64,000 bases of DNA from Frigoribacterium sp. CG_9.8 (lineage in GTDB: Bacteria; Actinomycetota; Actinomycetes; Actinomycetales; Microbacteriaceae). Below, piece by piece: positions 1-7,832 of this stretch. The stretch's first letter is position 1. Each line of letters starts with the position of its first letter. The translations under genes and the position numbers were made by a program. Where the stretch lies: the NCBI RefSeq assembly GCF_015751965.1, contig NZ_JADOVH010000006.1, positions 62,001 through 126,000 of the forward strand, given 5' to 3'. The notes beneath the pieces are model-generated. The model was not told where the DNA came from. It did not search any database and saw only the letters and a list, made by a program, of their open reading frames with translations.

Positions 1-409
1 GGGGCAGGCGCTGCAGCAGCCTGCGGTCGCCCGAGGAGGTGTCACCGGAACGCACGCCGACGGTGACCTCCGGGGGCGACATCCCGAGCCGTTTGGCGGT
101 CTGGGTGACACCGACCAGAGGAGCCCGCAGGTTGCGTTCGACGTCGACGGCAAGGGCTTTGAGGGGGGAAATGTACAGCACGCGGGTGCGGAGGTTGCGG
201 TCATCCGGTGCAGGGGTTGTCGCTAACCGGTCGATCGCCCACAGGAAGGCGGCGAGGGTCTTACCCGATCCGGTCGGGGCGACAACTAGGGCATTCGACC
301 CGGCGGTGATCGCGTCCCAAGCGCCCAGCTGGGCAGGAGTAGGCGCGGGGAACGCACCCGAAAACCAGTCTCGGGTCGCCGGGGAAAATCGCCCGAGCAC
401 ATCGCTCAT
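1..409 (-). CDS. lhr: Lhr-type ATP-dependent helicase, N-terminal fragment (runs off the window)
   Basis: Only the first ~136 codons are present; the gene continues past the left edge. Residues 44-51 read APTGSGKT, a Walker A motif, and the stretch around YISPLKALA fits helicase motif Ia as found in Lhr and other superfamily 2 DExH enzymes. Lhr family members are large (often ~1500 aa) ATP-driven nucleic-acid helicases linked to DNA repair. The ATG at 407-409 is the first plausible start and faces a divergent NUDIX gene across a 92-bp gap that carries a perfect palindrome. The family call is good; the symbol rests on the N-terminus only, and another long DEAD/DEAH helicase remains possible. 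Confidence 0.75.
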   Translation of the reverse strand, partial: MSDVLGRFSPATRDWFSGAFPAPTPAQLGAWDAITAGSNALVVAPTGSGKTLAAFLWAIDRLATTPAPDDRNLRTRVLYISPLKALAVDVERNLRAPLVGVTQTAKRLGMSPPEVTVGVRSGDTSSGDRRLLQRLP

Positions 410-431
410 CAGACCATCTTGGTGCAAGCGC

Positions 432-451
432 CTGACAGTCGGCACTGTCAG
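432..451. promoter_or_regulatory. Perfect 8-4-8 palindrome between divergent genes
   Basis: CTGACAGT and ACTGTCAG flank a CGGC spacer, giving a perfect dyad midway between the divergent helicase start (409) and NUDIX start (502). The position suits an operator for a dimeric regulator or a site acting on both promoters. It could also form a short RNA hairpin. No regulator is known. Confidence 0.45.
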
Positions 452-501
452 TCGGCCCTGTCCCTGTCGTTATGCGCTCCGCTGATGCGTGACAATGGCA
501 T

Positions 502-1041
502 ATGAGCTTCGTAGGCACCCCTGATCCGAATTCCGGCTGGCTGTCCGATGAGGAGCTCGCAGAAACGCGACGACGACTTCCTCTTCTGTATGTGGAAGCG
601 GTGCCGGTGCGCGTGGATGGCGTCGGCCAAGTCACCGAGGTCGGGATTCTGCTGCGTGCCAATTCGGCCGGTTCGATCACCCGAACTCTCGTGTCGGGCC
701 GCGTGATGTACGGCGAGAGTCTGCGCGAGGCGCTTTTTCGTCACCTCGAAAAGGACCTTGGACCGATGGCCTTCCCGTTACTGCCCGCGAGCCCTATCCC
801 ATTTCTGGTCGCCGAGTACTTCCCATTTCCGGGGTCTCAGTTCACCGACGATCGCCAACACGCGGTCTCTCTCGCCTACGTGGTGCCAGTGACTGGCACG
901 TGCGACCCCCGCCAGGATGCCCTCGAGCTCACCTGGATGAGCCCACAGGAGGCGGCATCCGATTTGATTTCCGCCGAGATGGAGGGCGGTCGCGGTGCGC
1001 TCGTGCGAGCGGCACTCGCCTCAGTCGGTCGGCTTTACTGA
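502..1041 (+). CDS. NUDIX-fold protein of the actinobacterial DUF4916 type
   Basis: The 179-aa product matches what I recall of small actinobacterial NUDIX-like proteins annotated as DUF4916. It has an N-terminal GWLSDEEL segment, a central strand-rich part with RVMYGESLREAL in place of the canonical Nudix box, and a C-terminal acidic helix. The classic GX5EX7REUXEEXGU motif is not clearly complete, so hydrolase activity is uncertain and the substrate unknown. The stop codon lies inside the first unit of an 18-bp tandem repeat, so repeat slippage would directly alter the C-terminus. The gene is divergent from the Lhr helicase and convergent with the DEAD-box helicase. Confidence 0.75.
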   Translation: MSFVGTPDPNSGWLSDEELAETRRRLPLLYVEAVPVRVDGVGQVTEVGILLRANSAGSITRTLVSGRVMYGESLREALFRHLEKDLGPMAFPLLPASPIPFLVAEYFPFPGSQFTDDRQHAVSLAYVVPVTGTCDPRQDALELTWMSPQEAASDLISAEMEGGRGALVRAALASVGRLY

Positions 1042-1098
1042 CGCGGTCGGCTTTACTGACGCGGTCGGCTTTTCTGACGCGGTCGGCTTTTCTGACGC
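1027..1098. repeat. Four 18-bp tandem repeats spanning the NUDIX stop codon
   Basis: Four head-to-tail copies of GGTCGGCTTTACTGACGC occur at 1027, 1045, 1063 and 1081. The last two carry a T in place of A (GGCTTTTCTG). The NUDIX stop TGA is at 1039-1041 inside copy 1. Because 18 is a multiple of three, gain or loss of units leaves frames unchanged. The repeat is noncoding apart from its first 15 bases. Confidence 0.9.
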
Positions 1099-1240
1099 TG
1101 GCGCCGCCGCGACCGGTCCATTTCACCGGGATTGGCCCCTGCTGACACGAATGTGCCCGCTCGAACAGAACCAAACCTGTCGAACGAGCACATTCACCGG
1201 TATTACTTGGCTCTTGTGTTACCGGGCTGCGGTGAGGCGC

Positions 1241-2824
1241 TCAGCGACCGCCGCCACTGCCGCCGCCACTTCGACGGCGTCCGCCGCCCTGAGACATACC
1301 GACCAGTCCGCCACCGGATCCGGCACGACCGGCACCGCCCTGGGGCGATCCGCCCGTGCGTGGTGCGGCCGAGGAGCTCTCTCCGCTCGCGGTGCTGTAG
1401 AAGTTGCGTGAACCGCCGGCGGCTGCGGCACCGTCGCGATTGGCACGCTTGCGCTGAGCGTTCGCGCCCTGTGATCCGCCCTGCGCGCGACCCTGCGAGC
1501 CGCCTTCCGAACGGCCCTGTGATCCGCCCTGCGAGCGACCCTGTCCGGCGGAGCGTCCACCCTGCGACTGACGCTGTCCACCGGAACGGGCACGTGGAGC
1601 GCCCTGCACCTGGGCGGCGGCACGCGGAGCAGGCTTGACCCACGCAGCAACATCGCCAACCAGAGCGGTCACTGCAGCCGAGTCGGCGGTCACCTGCTGC
1701 GGTGTGACGGTGATTTCCGCCTTCTTCAGCAGTGCCGCTGTGTCACGACGCTGGGTCGGGAGCACGATCGTGACGACCTCACCCTCCTTGCCCGCGCGGG
1801 CGGTGCGGCCCGATCGGTGCAGATATGCCTTGTGCTCGGCTGGCGGGTCGACGTGGATGACGAGTTCGATGTCGTCGACGTGTACGCCGCGGGCCGCGAC
1901 GTCCGTTGCCACGAGAACGCGGGTGTCTCCGGCAGCGAAGGAGGCGAGGTTGCGGTCGCGCTGCACCTGCGAGAGGTTGCCGTGCAGGTCGACAGAGGGG
2001 ATGCCGGCGTCGGTGAGTTGCTTGGCGAGCTTTTTGGCGTGGTGCTTGGTGCGCATGAAGAGGATGCGGCGACCGGTACCCGAGGCGAGCTTCTCCACCA
2101 GCAGGTGCTTGGACTCCACCGAGTCAACTTCGAAAACGTGATGTGTCATTGCGCTGACATGCGAGGTCGCCTCGTCAACGGAATGCAGAACTTCATTGTG
2201 GAGGTACTTCTTCACGAGCCGGTCAACGCCGTTGTCGAGCGTGGCGCTAAACAGCATGCGCTGGCCCGACTGCGGGGTCTTGTCCATGATTCGGGTGACG
2301 ACCGGAAGAAAGCCGAGGTCGGCCATGTGGTCAGCCTCGTCGAGGATCGAGATCTCCACCGCATCCAGCGAGACGAATCCCTGCTTCATCAGGTCTTCCA
2401 GGCGTCCGGGGCACGCAACGACGATGTCGACACCTGCCTTGAGTGCGGCCACTTGGCGCTGCTGCGAGACACCACCGAAGATGGTGACGGACTTGAGCCC
2501 GTAGACATCCGCGAGCGGGGTGAGCGCCACCGTGATCTGGGTGGCGAGCTCACGGGTCGGAGCGAGGATGAGCGCGAGGGGGCGCCCGGGGCGGCGCTGG
2601 CCTCCGGCGAGCTTGCCGCCGAGACGGGCGATCATCGGGATGGCGAAAGCGAGGGTCTTACCACTGCCGGTCTTACCGCGGCCGAGTACGTCGCGCCCGG
2701 AGAGCGTGTCGGGAAGGGTGTCGACCTGGATCGGAAACGGTGAGTCGATCCCCTGCGCTGCAAGAACCGCGACGAGGGGTGCTGGCACGCCGAGCGCACC
2801 AAAGGAGGAAATGTTTTCTGACAA
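1241..2824 (-). CDS. DEAD-box RNA helicase with Gly/Gln/Arg-rich tail
   Basis: This 527-aa ATP-dependent RNA helicase has all core motifs: Q-motif PIQ near residue 31, Walker A GRGKTGSGKT (48-57), PTRELA (89-94), DEAD (162-165), SAT (193-195) and HRSGRTARAG (336-345). Motif Ib reads ACPGRL where TPGRL is usual. From about residue 405 the protein becomes a low-complexity tail of repeated QGGSQGRS-like units, similar to RNA-binding or condensate-forming tails of cold-shock helicases of the DeaD/RhlE group. The start is TTG at 2822-2824; no in-frame ATG lies near the Q-motif. The likely role is remodelling of structured RNA in ribosome assembly or mRNA decay. The exact orthology is not assigned. 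Confidence 0.9.
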   Translation of the reverse strand: MSENISSFGALGVPAPLVAVLAAQGIDSPFPIQVDTLPDTLSGRDVLGRGKTGSGKTLAFAIPMIARLGGKLAGGQRRPGRPLALILAPTRELATQITVALTPLADVYGLKSVTIFGGVSQQRQVAALKAGVDIVVACPGRLEDLMKQGFVSLDAVEISILDEADHMADLGFLPVVTRIMDKTPQSGQRMLFSATLDNGVDRLVKKYLHNEVLHSVDEATSHVSAMTHHVFEVDSVESKHLLVEKLASGTGRRILFMRTKHHAKKLAKQLTDAGIPSVDLHGNLSQVQRDRNLASFAAGDTRVLVATDVAARGVHVDDIELVIHVDPPAEHKAYLHRSGRTARAGKEGEVVTIVLPTQRRDTAALLKKAEITVTPQQVTADSAAVTALVGDVAAWVKPAPRAAAQVQGAPRARSGGQRQSQGGRSAGQGRSQGGSQGRSEGGSQGRAQGGSQGANAQRKRANRDGAAAAGGSRNFYSTASGESSSAAPRTGGSPQGGAGRAGSGGGLVGMSQGGGRRRSGGGSGGGR

Positions 2825-3030
2825 GAATTAAACTTTCGAATCGTTACACATCGGGCATCCGAGCAGGTCGGGGCCGTGTGGATTGGCGAGAGTGACAGTG
2901 GCCACAATCGATCGCCGGAGAAAGTATCTACGACCCGCACAACTGGAAAGTTGTGGGGAGAAGAGGGAGCGTTCAACGACGCAGGGAGATCAGGATGATC
3001 TCGCAGGTGATCCTAGAGTAGCAGGTGCCG

Positions 3031-3648
3031 CTAGTGAACGCCCGAATATCGCTCGCCGACGGGAATTTCTACCTCCACACGATTGCCGGATTGGGCCAGT
3101 GGACAGGCCCATGCCGGGTCGTAGGCACAGGACGGATTGTAGGCAAAGTTGAAGTCGAGAACGAGGGAGTCGGCGGCCCGGCCGGGGCCCAGATCCGCTC
3201 CCTTGATCGTGTCGAGTAGGTAGCGGCCACCCCCGTAAGTGCCACCGGCGAGCCCGGCGAGGGCATCCTTCACCGGCAGGAATAATCCGCCGCCGTAGCT
3301 TCCGAGCTTCCACACATCGAGGGAGCCGACACCGATGACTTCGACGACACCGATCAGATCGAACGGCACAATCCCGTCGGTGCCGGTCTCGAAATCCAGG
3401 TGCCGTGGTTCGGCCGGTGACACCGCTACCTCGAACCGCCAGTCCGGATCGTAGGGCTTCACCGGCAGTCCGGTGAAGGCGGCGAGGTCCGCGGGCATTA
3501 GGGGAGAGGACGGATGCTCCGCGAAGAGCCGATCCCGTTCCCGACGCCACAGGTCGTGCGCGGCGTAGAGATCCGTCGCCACGCGCACCCCGGCGTACAG
3601 GGCGGAAACCCGACGCCGCCAGTCAGCGACATCCAACGCTGCGCTCAT
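3031..3648 (-). CDS. DUF1684 family protein
   Basis: The 205-aa product shows the hallmarks of DUF1684: an N-terminal helical part with a WRRERDRLFAEHPSSPL segment, then a beta-rich core with the conserved TYGGGRYLLDTIKGAD stretch, and the C-terminal LDFNFAYNPSCAYDP and CPLAQSGN motifs. The family is widespread in actinobacteria; its biochemical role is unknown. No signal peptide or membrane segment is visible, so it is probably cytoplasmic. I chose the ATG at 3646-3648, which precedes the conserved start; the frame stays open to 3912 but that part has no family similarity. It is followed upstream by an SRPBCC gene in the same orientation, 25 bp away. Confidence 0.85.
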   Translation of the reverse strand: MSAALDVADWRRRVSALYAGVRVATDLYAAHDLWRRERDRLFAEHPSSPLMPADLAAFTGLPVKPYDPDWRFEVAVSPAEPRHLDFETGTDGIVPFDLIGVVEVIGVGSLDVWKLGSYGGGLFLPVKDALAGLAGGTYGGGRYLLDTIKGADLGPGRAADSLVLDFNFAYNPSCAYDPAWACPLAQSGNRVEVEIPVGERYSGVH

Positions 3649-3673
3649 GAGGCACTCGCAACACTGACAGTCA

Positions 3674-4150
3674 TCACGCGTGTGCTTCCCACGATGGGGC
3701 GAGCGCGCGGATGCGGGCACCGCGCCACTGCCAGAAAGCCCAGTAGCCCAGCCACAGAAGCGGGGTGAGCGCGCCAGCCTCGAACACCAACTGGTCGCGG
3801 TAGAGGGTGCGACCGTGTGGCGCGGGTGCAATCGCGATTGAGTGCTGCCATTTGGTGACGAGAGCAAGTGGGCCGCTGAGTCCGCGGCCGGTGTCGACCT
3901 GCACTCGCACATCGTCCTCGCGCTCGGGATATGAAATACCGATCACCTGGTCCCCGACAGTGACACCGCCGAAGCTCGAGATCCGCACCGTGTGCTCGCC
4001 GGCAGACCACGTTGGGGGAAAACCTCCGGGTTCGAGGGACTCGAAGGTGGTCAACGGTGCCGAGACCTGCTGCATGCCACGCGGAGAACGCACGGCGTCC
4101 CACGCGGCATCCGCAGAGCAGTCCAGCACAAGCTTGAGGAGGATTTGCAT
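3674..4150 (-). CDS. SRPBCC (START-like) domain protein
   Basis: This 158-aa protein has the layout of SRPBCC hydrophobic-ligand proteins: an N-terminal strand leading into DAAWDAVRSPRGM, several strands around a central cavity, and a long C-terminal helix rich in Trp (LLWLGYWAFWQW). The family binds lipids, polyketides or other small hydrophobic molecules; the ligand here cannot be told. It lies just upstream of the DUF1684 gene on the same strand with a 25-bp gap, so the two may share a transcript. It is divergent from the DUF427 gene. Confidence 0.75.
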   Translation of the reverse strand: MQILLKLVLDCSADAAWDAVRSPRGMQQVSAPLTTFESLEPGGFPPTWSAGEHTVRISSFGGVTVGDQVIGISYPEREDDVRVQVDTGRGLSGPLALVTKWQHSIAIAPAPHGRTLYRDQLVFEAGALTPLLWLGYWAFWQWRGARIRALAPSWEAHA

Positions 4151-4241
4151 CGCTCAAGTCTGCCATCGGTGCCTGAAGGAATTCAGCTTGCGCGCGTAGC
4201 GTTCCACTGAAAATAAACACACATTTTTTACAGGAGGAATC

Positions 4242-4547
4242 ATGACCCAGGCAATTCTCAACGGCGTCGTTATCGCCGACGCCCCGCAGGACGACCTCAT
4301 CAAGATCGAGGGCAACTGGTATTTCCCGCCGTCGAGCGTCAAGAGTGAATTCCTCGTCGACAGCGCGACGCCGTACAACTGCCCGTGGAAGGGCGAATGC
4401 CAGTTCTTCAACGTGAAGGACGGCGATGCAACCCTGCAAGACCGCGCATGGAGCTATCCGAACCCGCACGAGAGCGCGTTCGCTCGCACCGACGGCAAGA
4501 ACTTCGGAAACTATGTGGCGTTCTGGAAAGAGGTGAAGGTCGGCTAG
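4242..4547 (+). CDS. DUF427 domain protein
   Basis: The 101-aa product is a complete single-domain DUF427 protein, recognisable from the conserved TPYNCPWKGECQFFNV and AWSYPNP segments. The fold is a small beta-tent; the function is unknown. A strong Shine-Dalgarno sequence AGGAGG precedes the ATG, and the upstream 90 bp contains an AT-rich tract that would suit a promoter. It stands alone, convergent with the CGNR regulator gene. Confidence 0.9.
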   Translation: MTQAILNGVVIADAPQDDLIKIEGNWYFPPSSVKSEFLVDSATPYNCPWKGECQFFNVKDGDATLQDRAWSYPNPHESAFARTDGKNFGNYVAFWKEVKVG

Positions 4548-4572
4548 ACCCGACTGTCACCAGACTCAGGAA

Positions 4573-5208
4573 TCACGAGGTGCGTGCCCGGTGGGCGCGC
4601 ACCTTCGCCCGGTTTCCACAACGATCCATGGAGCACCACCGGCGATTGTTCGAGCGGGACTCGTCGTAGAAGATCAGCTCGCAACCATCCGCACCGCACT
4701 GACGGATGCGATCGGCCGGGTTGGCTGCGAACAACTCGACGGCCTCCCGAGCCACCACAGACAGCGCGTGGCTGGCTCTGGCTCGGGAGCGGCCGGCTTG
4801 GCGTGTTCCGCTGTCCAACGCCGGCGCGATATCCGGAGTCGACGCGAAGAGATTGATCACATCGATGTCGCCCGAGGGGATCTCCTGATGGCTGCTGAGC
4901 GCCGTTGCAGCACGCGCCAGGGACTCCCGCAGTGTCCGTGCATCGATCAGGTCGCGGTCGGTCGCGTCGTCGACAACCTCGGGGAACCGCCTGGAGAGCC
5001 AGGCCGTGAGATCGGATGCTTCATGCAGGATCTCTGCGAGCGCGCCCTCCCATACTGGACCCGTGCCAATCGAGCTCGTGCCCAGTGCATCCGTGCCCAT
5101 CGAACCCGTATATGCGAAGTCGATCGCCAGTGATCCGGAATCGAACCACCAGCGGCGGCCGTCACCCAGGGTCAGCTCTTGGCCGGTCGTGCGGCGTGTT
5201 GCGCGCAT
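4573..5208 (-). CDS. CGNR zinc-finger transcriptional regulator
   Basis: The 211-aa product ends with the CGNR zinc-finger signature: CGADGC, then WCSMDRCGNRAKVRAHR, where paired cysteines bind zinc and the CGNR stretch contacts DNA. The N-terminal part (GRRWWFDSGSLAIDFAYTG) matches the stress-response (ABATE-type) domain typical of this family. It is probably a ligand-responsive DNA-binding protein. Its start codon directly abuts a GTAACC-N9-GGTTAC dyad shared with the divergent SRPBCC gene, so regulation of itself and that neighbour is the simplest reading. The ligand is unknown. Confidence 0.88.
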   Translation of the reverse strand: MRATRRTTGQELTLGDGRRWWFDSGSLAIDFAYTGSMGTDALGTSSIGTGPVWEGALAEILHEASDLTAWLSRRFPEVVDDATDRDLIDARTLRESLARAATALSSHQEIPSGDIDVINLFASTPDIAPALDSGTRQAGRSRARASHALSVVAREAVELFAANPADRIRQCGADGCELIFYDESRSNNRRWCSMDRCGNRAKVRAHRARTS

Positions 5209-5229
5209 GTAACCAATATAGTCGGTTAC
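5209..5229. promoter_or_regulatory. Candidate CGNR operator (GTAACC-N9-GGTTAC)
   Basis: Perfect 6-bp arms GTAACC (5209-5214) and GGTTAC (5224-5229) enclose a 9-bp AT-rich core in the gap between the divergent CGNR and SRPBCC genes. The dyad touches the CGNR start codon, so it overlaps any promoter or transcript start there. Binding by the adjacent regulator is inferred from position only. Confidence 0.55.
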
Positions 5230-5267
5230 GGGCTACGTTCACAGGACCCACCATGAAGGAGACCGCG

Positions 5268-5678
5268 ATGACCGACACCACGGGAAAGAAGCCGGATGCC
5301 GGCTGGGACGTCGGAGTGAGACAGACAGTGCCTGCCCGCAGCGAAGTCGCTTGGGAGTTTATCGTTGGCGAGGGCCTTCCCCTCTGGCTCGGCGACACGA
5401 CACTGCCGCAGGTGAAGGGCGAGACCTACCGAACAGCGGATGGCGTCACCGGCGAGGTGCGGGCCTATACCGAGAACGCGAAGATACGTCTCACCTGGCG
5501 CCCCGACGACTGGCCGCACGACACTGTGCTCCAGGTCTCGGTGAAAGAGGTGGACGGCGGTACGACCATCGTCATCCAGCATGAGCGTCTTGCCGACCGA
5601 GAAGAACGACGGATGATGCTTGGCCACTGGAAAAACGTCGTGACCCACCTGGCGGCAGCATTCGATCCGAACCGCTGA
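5268..5678 (+). CDS. SRPBCC protein of the AHSA1 type
   Basis: The 136-aa protein belongs to the activator-of-Hsp90-ATPase-like branch of SRPBCC proteins, seen from the VPARSEVAWEFIVGEGLPLWLGD start, the central LTWRPDDWPHDTVLQV strands, and the final helix with HWKNVVTHLAAAF. Members bind hydrophobic ligands, and several sit beside small regulators. The ATG at 5268 is preferred because AAGGAG lies at 5257-5262; an in-frame ATG at 5253 has no such site. The gene is divergent from the CGNR regulator, with a candidate operator between them, which suggests a regulator-target pair. Confidence 0.82.
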   Translation: MTDTTGKKPDAGWDVGVRQTVPARSEVAWEFIVGEGLPLWLGDTTLPQVKGETYRTADGVTGEVRAYTENAKIRLTWRPDDWPHDTVLQVSVKEVDGGTTIVIQHERLADREERRMMLGHWKNVVTHLAAAFDPNR

Positions 5679-5702
5679 CGCCCAGCCAGCACCGCGGCGC
5701 AG

Positions 5703-6167
5703 TCAGCGCGTCCGCGTCACCGCCCGGTGAGTCCATGCGATCGTGTGAGCCGCGTCGAAGCGCCGTGAGCACTTGCCGCAGGCGAGAGCGCGGGTCGGGC
5801 GGCGATACCGATAATGCAGGTGACCCGCAGGGCACGCTCCGACCCACGGTGCAAGTTCGTTAGCGATGGCACCGTCGTGGAGGCGTTTGCCTTCGTAGCC
5901 GAGATCCGTTGCGATCGCCTTCCAGTGCGGTCCGTGCCCGGCGCGGGTGCCGGCAATCGCATGAGCAACCTCGTGGAGCAGCACCTGATGGATCTCGTCA
6001 TCCTCATATCTCGAGGCGAGATAGCGCGAGACGCTGATGGTCTTGAGAGTGTAATTGCAGAGGCCAGCGCGAGTCTTCGCCGAGTCGAAGCCGAAGGTCC
6101 AGGCGGGGTCTAGGTGCAGGGTAATCAGGGCGTCGGCCCAGCGGCGCACCCGCACCAGCTCAGCCAT
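5703..6167 (-). CDS. SprT-like zinc metalloprotease-fold protein
   Basis: The 154-aa protein has the SprT-like HEVAH motif at residues 65-69, a third zinc-ligand candidate in the following GHGPHW segment, and a C-terminal zinc-ribbon pattern (C112...H116...C130-G-K-C133). This is the standard arrangement in bacterial SprT-like proteins, which resemble the protease domain of eukaryotic Spartan. Its substrate in bacteria is not known. The ATG at 6165-6167 is chosen because homologous sequence begins there (AELVRVRRWAD). It overlaps the end of the upstream TPR-like gene by 8 bp, so the two are probably translationally coupled. Confidence 0.85.
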   Translation of the reverse strand: MAELVRVRRWADALITLHLDPAWTFGFDSAKTRAGLCNYTLKTISVSRYLASRYEDDEIHQVLLHEVAHAIAGTRAGHGPHWKAIATDLGYEGKRLHDGAIANELAPWVGACPAGHLHYRYRRPTRALACGKCSRRFDAAHTIAWTHRAVTRTR

Positions 6168-6672
6168 ATGCCGCTGCCTCCCGGGTAGCGATTTGGAGGG
6201 CGAAACGAGCCGCTTCGATTTCGGCCGAGGGAGCCTCTGAGCCGGTGCGGATGTCGAACGCAGCGGCGAACGCATCACGCGATTCTGTGTAGCGCCCCAG
6301 GTCGAACAGGGTTGAACCAGATGAGAACGCAGCCGACCCCTCGAGTGAGGCCCATTCTTCGAGCCGTGCGGTCGCTCGCACCGCCGTCATCTCGGCAAGA
6401 GCCCGATCGAACTCACCCTGATATTGGAATACTCGCGCTCGCCGCAGTCGAGCGGCCGTGAGCTGTTCGCGATCGCCACTGAAGTGCGCCAGCCGAAAGG
6501 CCTGCTCGGCGGCCGCGAGTGCCTCACCATTGCGACCGAGCAATCGCAGCAGTTCCGCTTTTTCGCTGAGGGCAGCTGTACTTCGCCCACTACCGAGTTC
6601 GGCGAGGCGCAATTCGATGGCACCACGATCGACGCGCTCTCGCAGTGTCTCAGGATCCCAGCCGGTAATCAT
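6160..6672 (-). CDS. Small TPR-like helical repeat protein, function unknown
   Basis: The product is ~170 aa and almost wholly helical, with repeated patterns such as GRNGEALAAAEQAFRLAHFSG, YQGEFDRALAEM and DLGRYTESRDAFAAAFDI that fit tetratricopeptide helix pairs. TPR proteins act as binding scaffolds; no partner can be named. The start is uncertain: ATG 6672 follows the upstream stop by 10 bp but has its AAAGGA directly adjacent, while ATG 6702 would overlap the upstream gene. The 3' end overlaps the SprT-like gene. Confidence 0.7.
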   Translation of the reverse strand: MITGWDPETLRERVDRGAIELRLAELGSGRSTAALSEKAELLRLLGRNGEALAAAEQAFRLAHFSGDREQLTAARLRRARVFQYQGEFDRALAEMTAVRATARLEEWASLEGSAAFSSGSTLFDLGRYTESRDAFAAAFDIRTGSEAPSAEIEAARFALQIATREAAAYG

Positions 6673-6682
6673 TCCTTTGAGA

Positions 6683-7798
6683 TTAACCCGTGCGAGCGAC
6701 ATCCAGTCGCACTTCGACGAGCTTGTCGTCCTCTTTAGCGGCTGATCCGCGCCCGTCGGTGTTGTTGGTGAGTAGCCAGAGCGAGCCATCCGGACCGGGC
6801 ACGGCATCCCGCAGCCGGCCGAGGGAACCGGTGAGAAAGGGCAGTGCGGTGGCGGCGTTGCTGCCCGGCGAGATCGCCCAGAGCCGTTCCCCCCGAAGGG
6901 CGGTGAGAAAGAAGGTGCCACCAACGAAGGCGAGCCCGCTCGGGCTGGCTTCGGCGGTGGGCCACTGGTACACCGGATCGATGAAACCCTTCTTCGATCC
7001 GATGCCCTCGATCTCGGGCCAACCGTAGTTCCCACCGGGTTCGATCCGGTTGAATTCGTCCCAGGTGCTCTGGCCGAACTCTGCAGCCCAGAGCTGCCCA
7101 TCCGCGTCCCAGGCGATGCCCTGGGGGTTGCGGTGGCCGAGGGAATAGACGAGGGATCCGTTGATCGGATTGTCGCGCGGCGCGGCACCGGTTGGCGTCA
7201 TCCGCAGGATCTTGCCGTTGAGCGAGGCGGGATCCTGAGCCCGGGAGGGTTGCCCGGCATCGCCGACGGTGGCGTAGAGCATGCCATCCGGGCCGAAGGC
7301 GATGCGACCGCCGTCATGATTTGCGGCCTTCGCAAGCCCGGTGAGAATCGGGCTCACCGCACCGAGCCGGTAGGAGCCGGATGTGCTGAGCAGTGGCATC
7401 CGCACGATGCGGTTGTCCGTGGCGGTCGTGAGGTACGCGTATAGCCAATGGTCCGAATCCGATGGATCAACCGCCAGGCCGAGGAGGCCTCCCTCGCCCG
7501 CGTGTACGACACCGGGCACGACACCAACGGTACGCAGCTGCCCCGACGGCTCTCGCTCCACCACAGTGCCAGAGTCGCGTTCACTGATGAGCGTGGAGTC
7601 GGTGGTGCCCAGCCGAACTATCGACCACGGCGCAGCAAGGCCGGTCGCCAGCACTGTCGGGTCACCGATTGGCCGGAGGGCGTCGGCTGGGGCGGATGCG
7701 GGAGGTGACGAAGTCGTGCCGGATCTTGGCGGTGCCGTGCAACCGGTGAGCAGAATGACGGCCACGATCGTGAGCGGTAATGAAGGGCTCAGCATCAT
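6683..7798 (-). CDS. PQQ-dependent sugar dehydrogenase-like lipoprotein
   Basis: The 371-aa product starts with a lipoprotein signal (hydrophobic run, then LLTGC with Cys20), so it should be anchored outside the membrane. The rest is a six-bladed propeller of the glucose/sorbosone dehydrogenase family: LATGLAAPWSIV, GEGGLLGLAVDP, NHDGGRIAFGPDGMLYATVGD and GHRNPQGIAWD are family landmarks. Such enzymes oxidise aldose sugars with PQQ, but PQQ synthesis genes are not in the window and many homologues are uncharacterised. The reading frame is open further upstream to 7999; the double ATG at 7796/7793 before the signal peptide is preferred. Confidence 0.88.
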   Translation of the reverse strand: MMLSPSLPLTIVAVILLTGCTAPPRSGTTSSPPASAPADALRPIGDPTVLATGLAAPWSIVRLGTTDSTLISERDSGTVVEREPSGQLRTVGVVPGVVHAGEGGLLGLAVDPSDSDHWLYAYLTTATDNRIVRMPLLSTSGSYRLGAVSPILTGLAKAANHDGGRIAFGPDGMLYATVGDAGQPSRAQDPASLNGKILRMTPTGAAPRDNPINGSLVYSLGHRNPQGIAWDADGQLWAAEFGQSTWDEFNRIEPGGNYGWPEIEGIGSKKGFIDPVYQWPTAEASPSGLAFVGGTFFLTALRGERLWAISPGSNAATALPFLTGSLGRLRDAVPGPDGSLWLLTNNTDGRGSAAKEDDKLVEVRLDVARTG

Positions 7799-7832
7799 CC
7801 GAGTCTGACCCTTTCTGCCGAGAAAATCGCGA

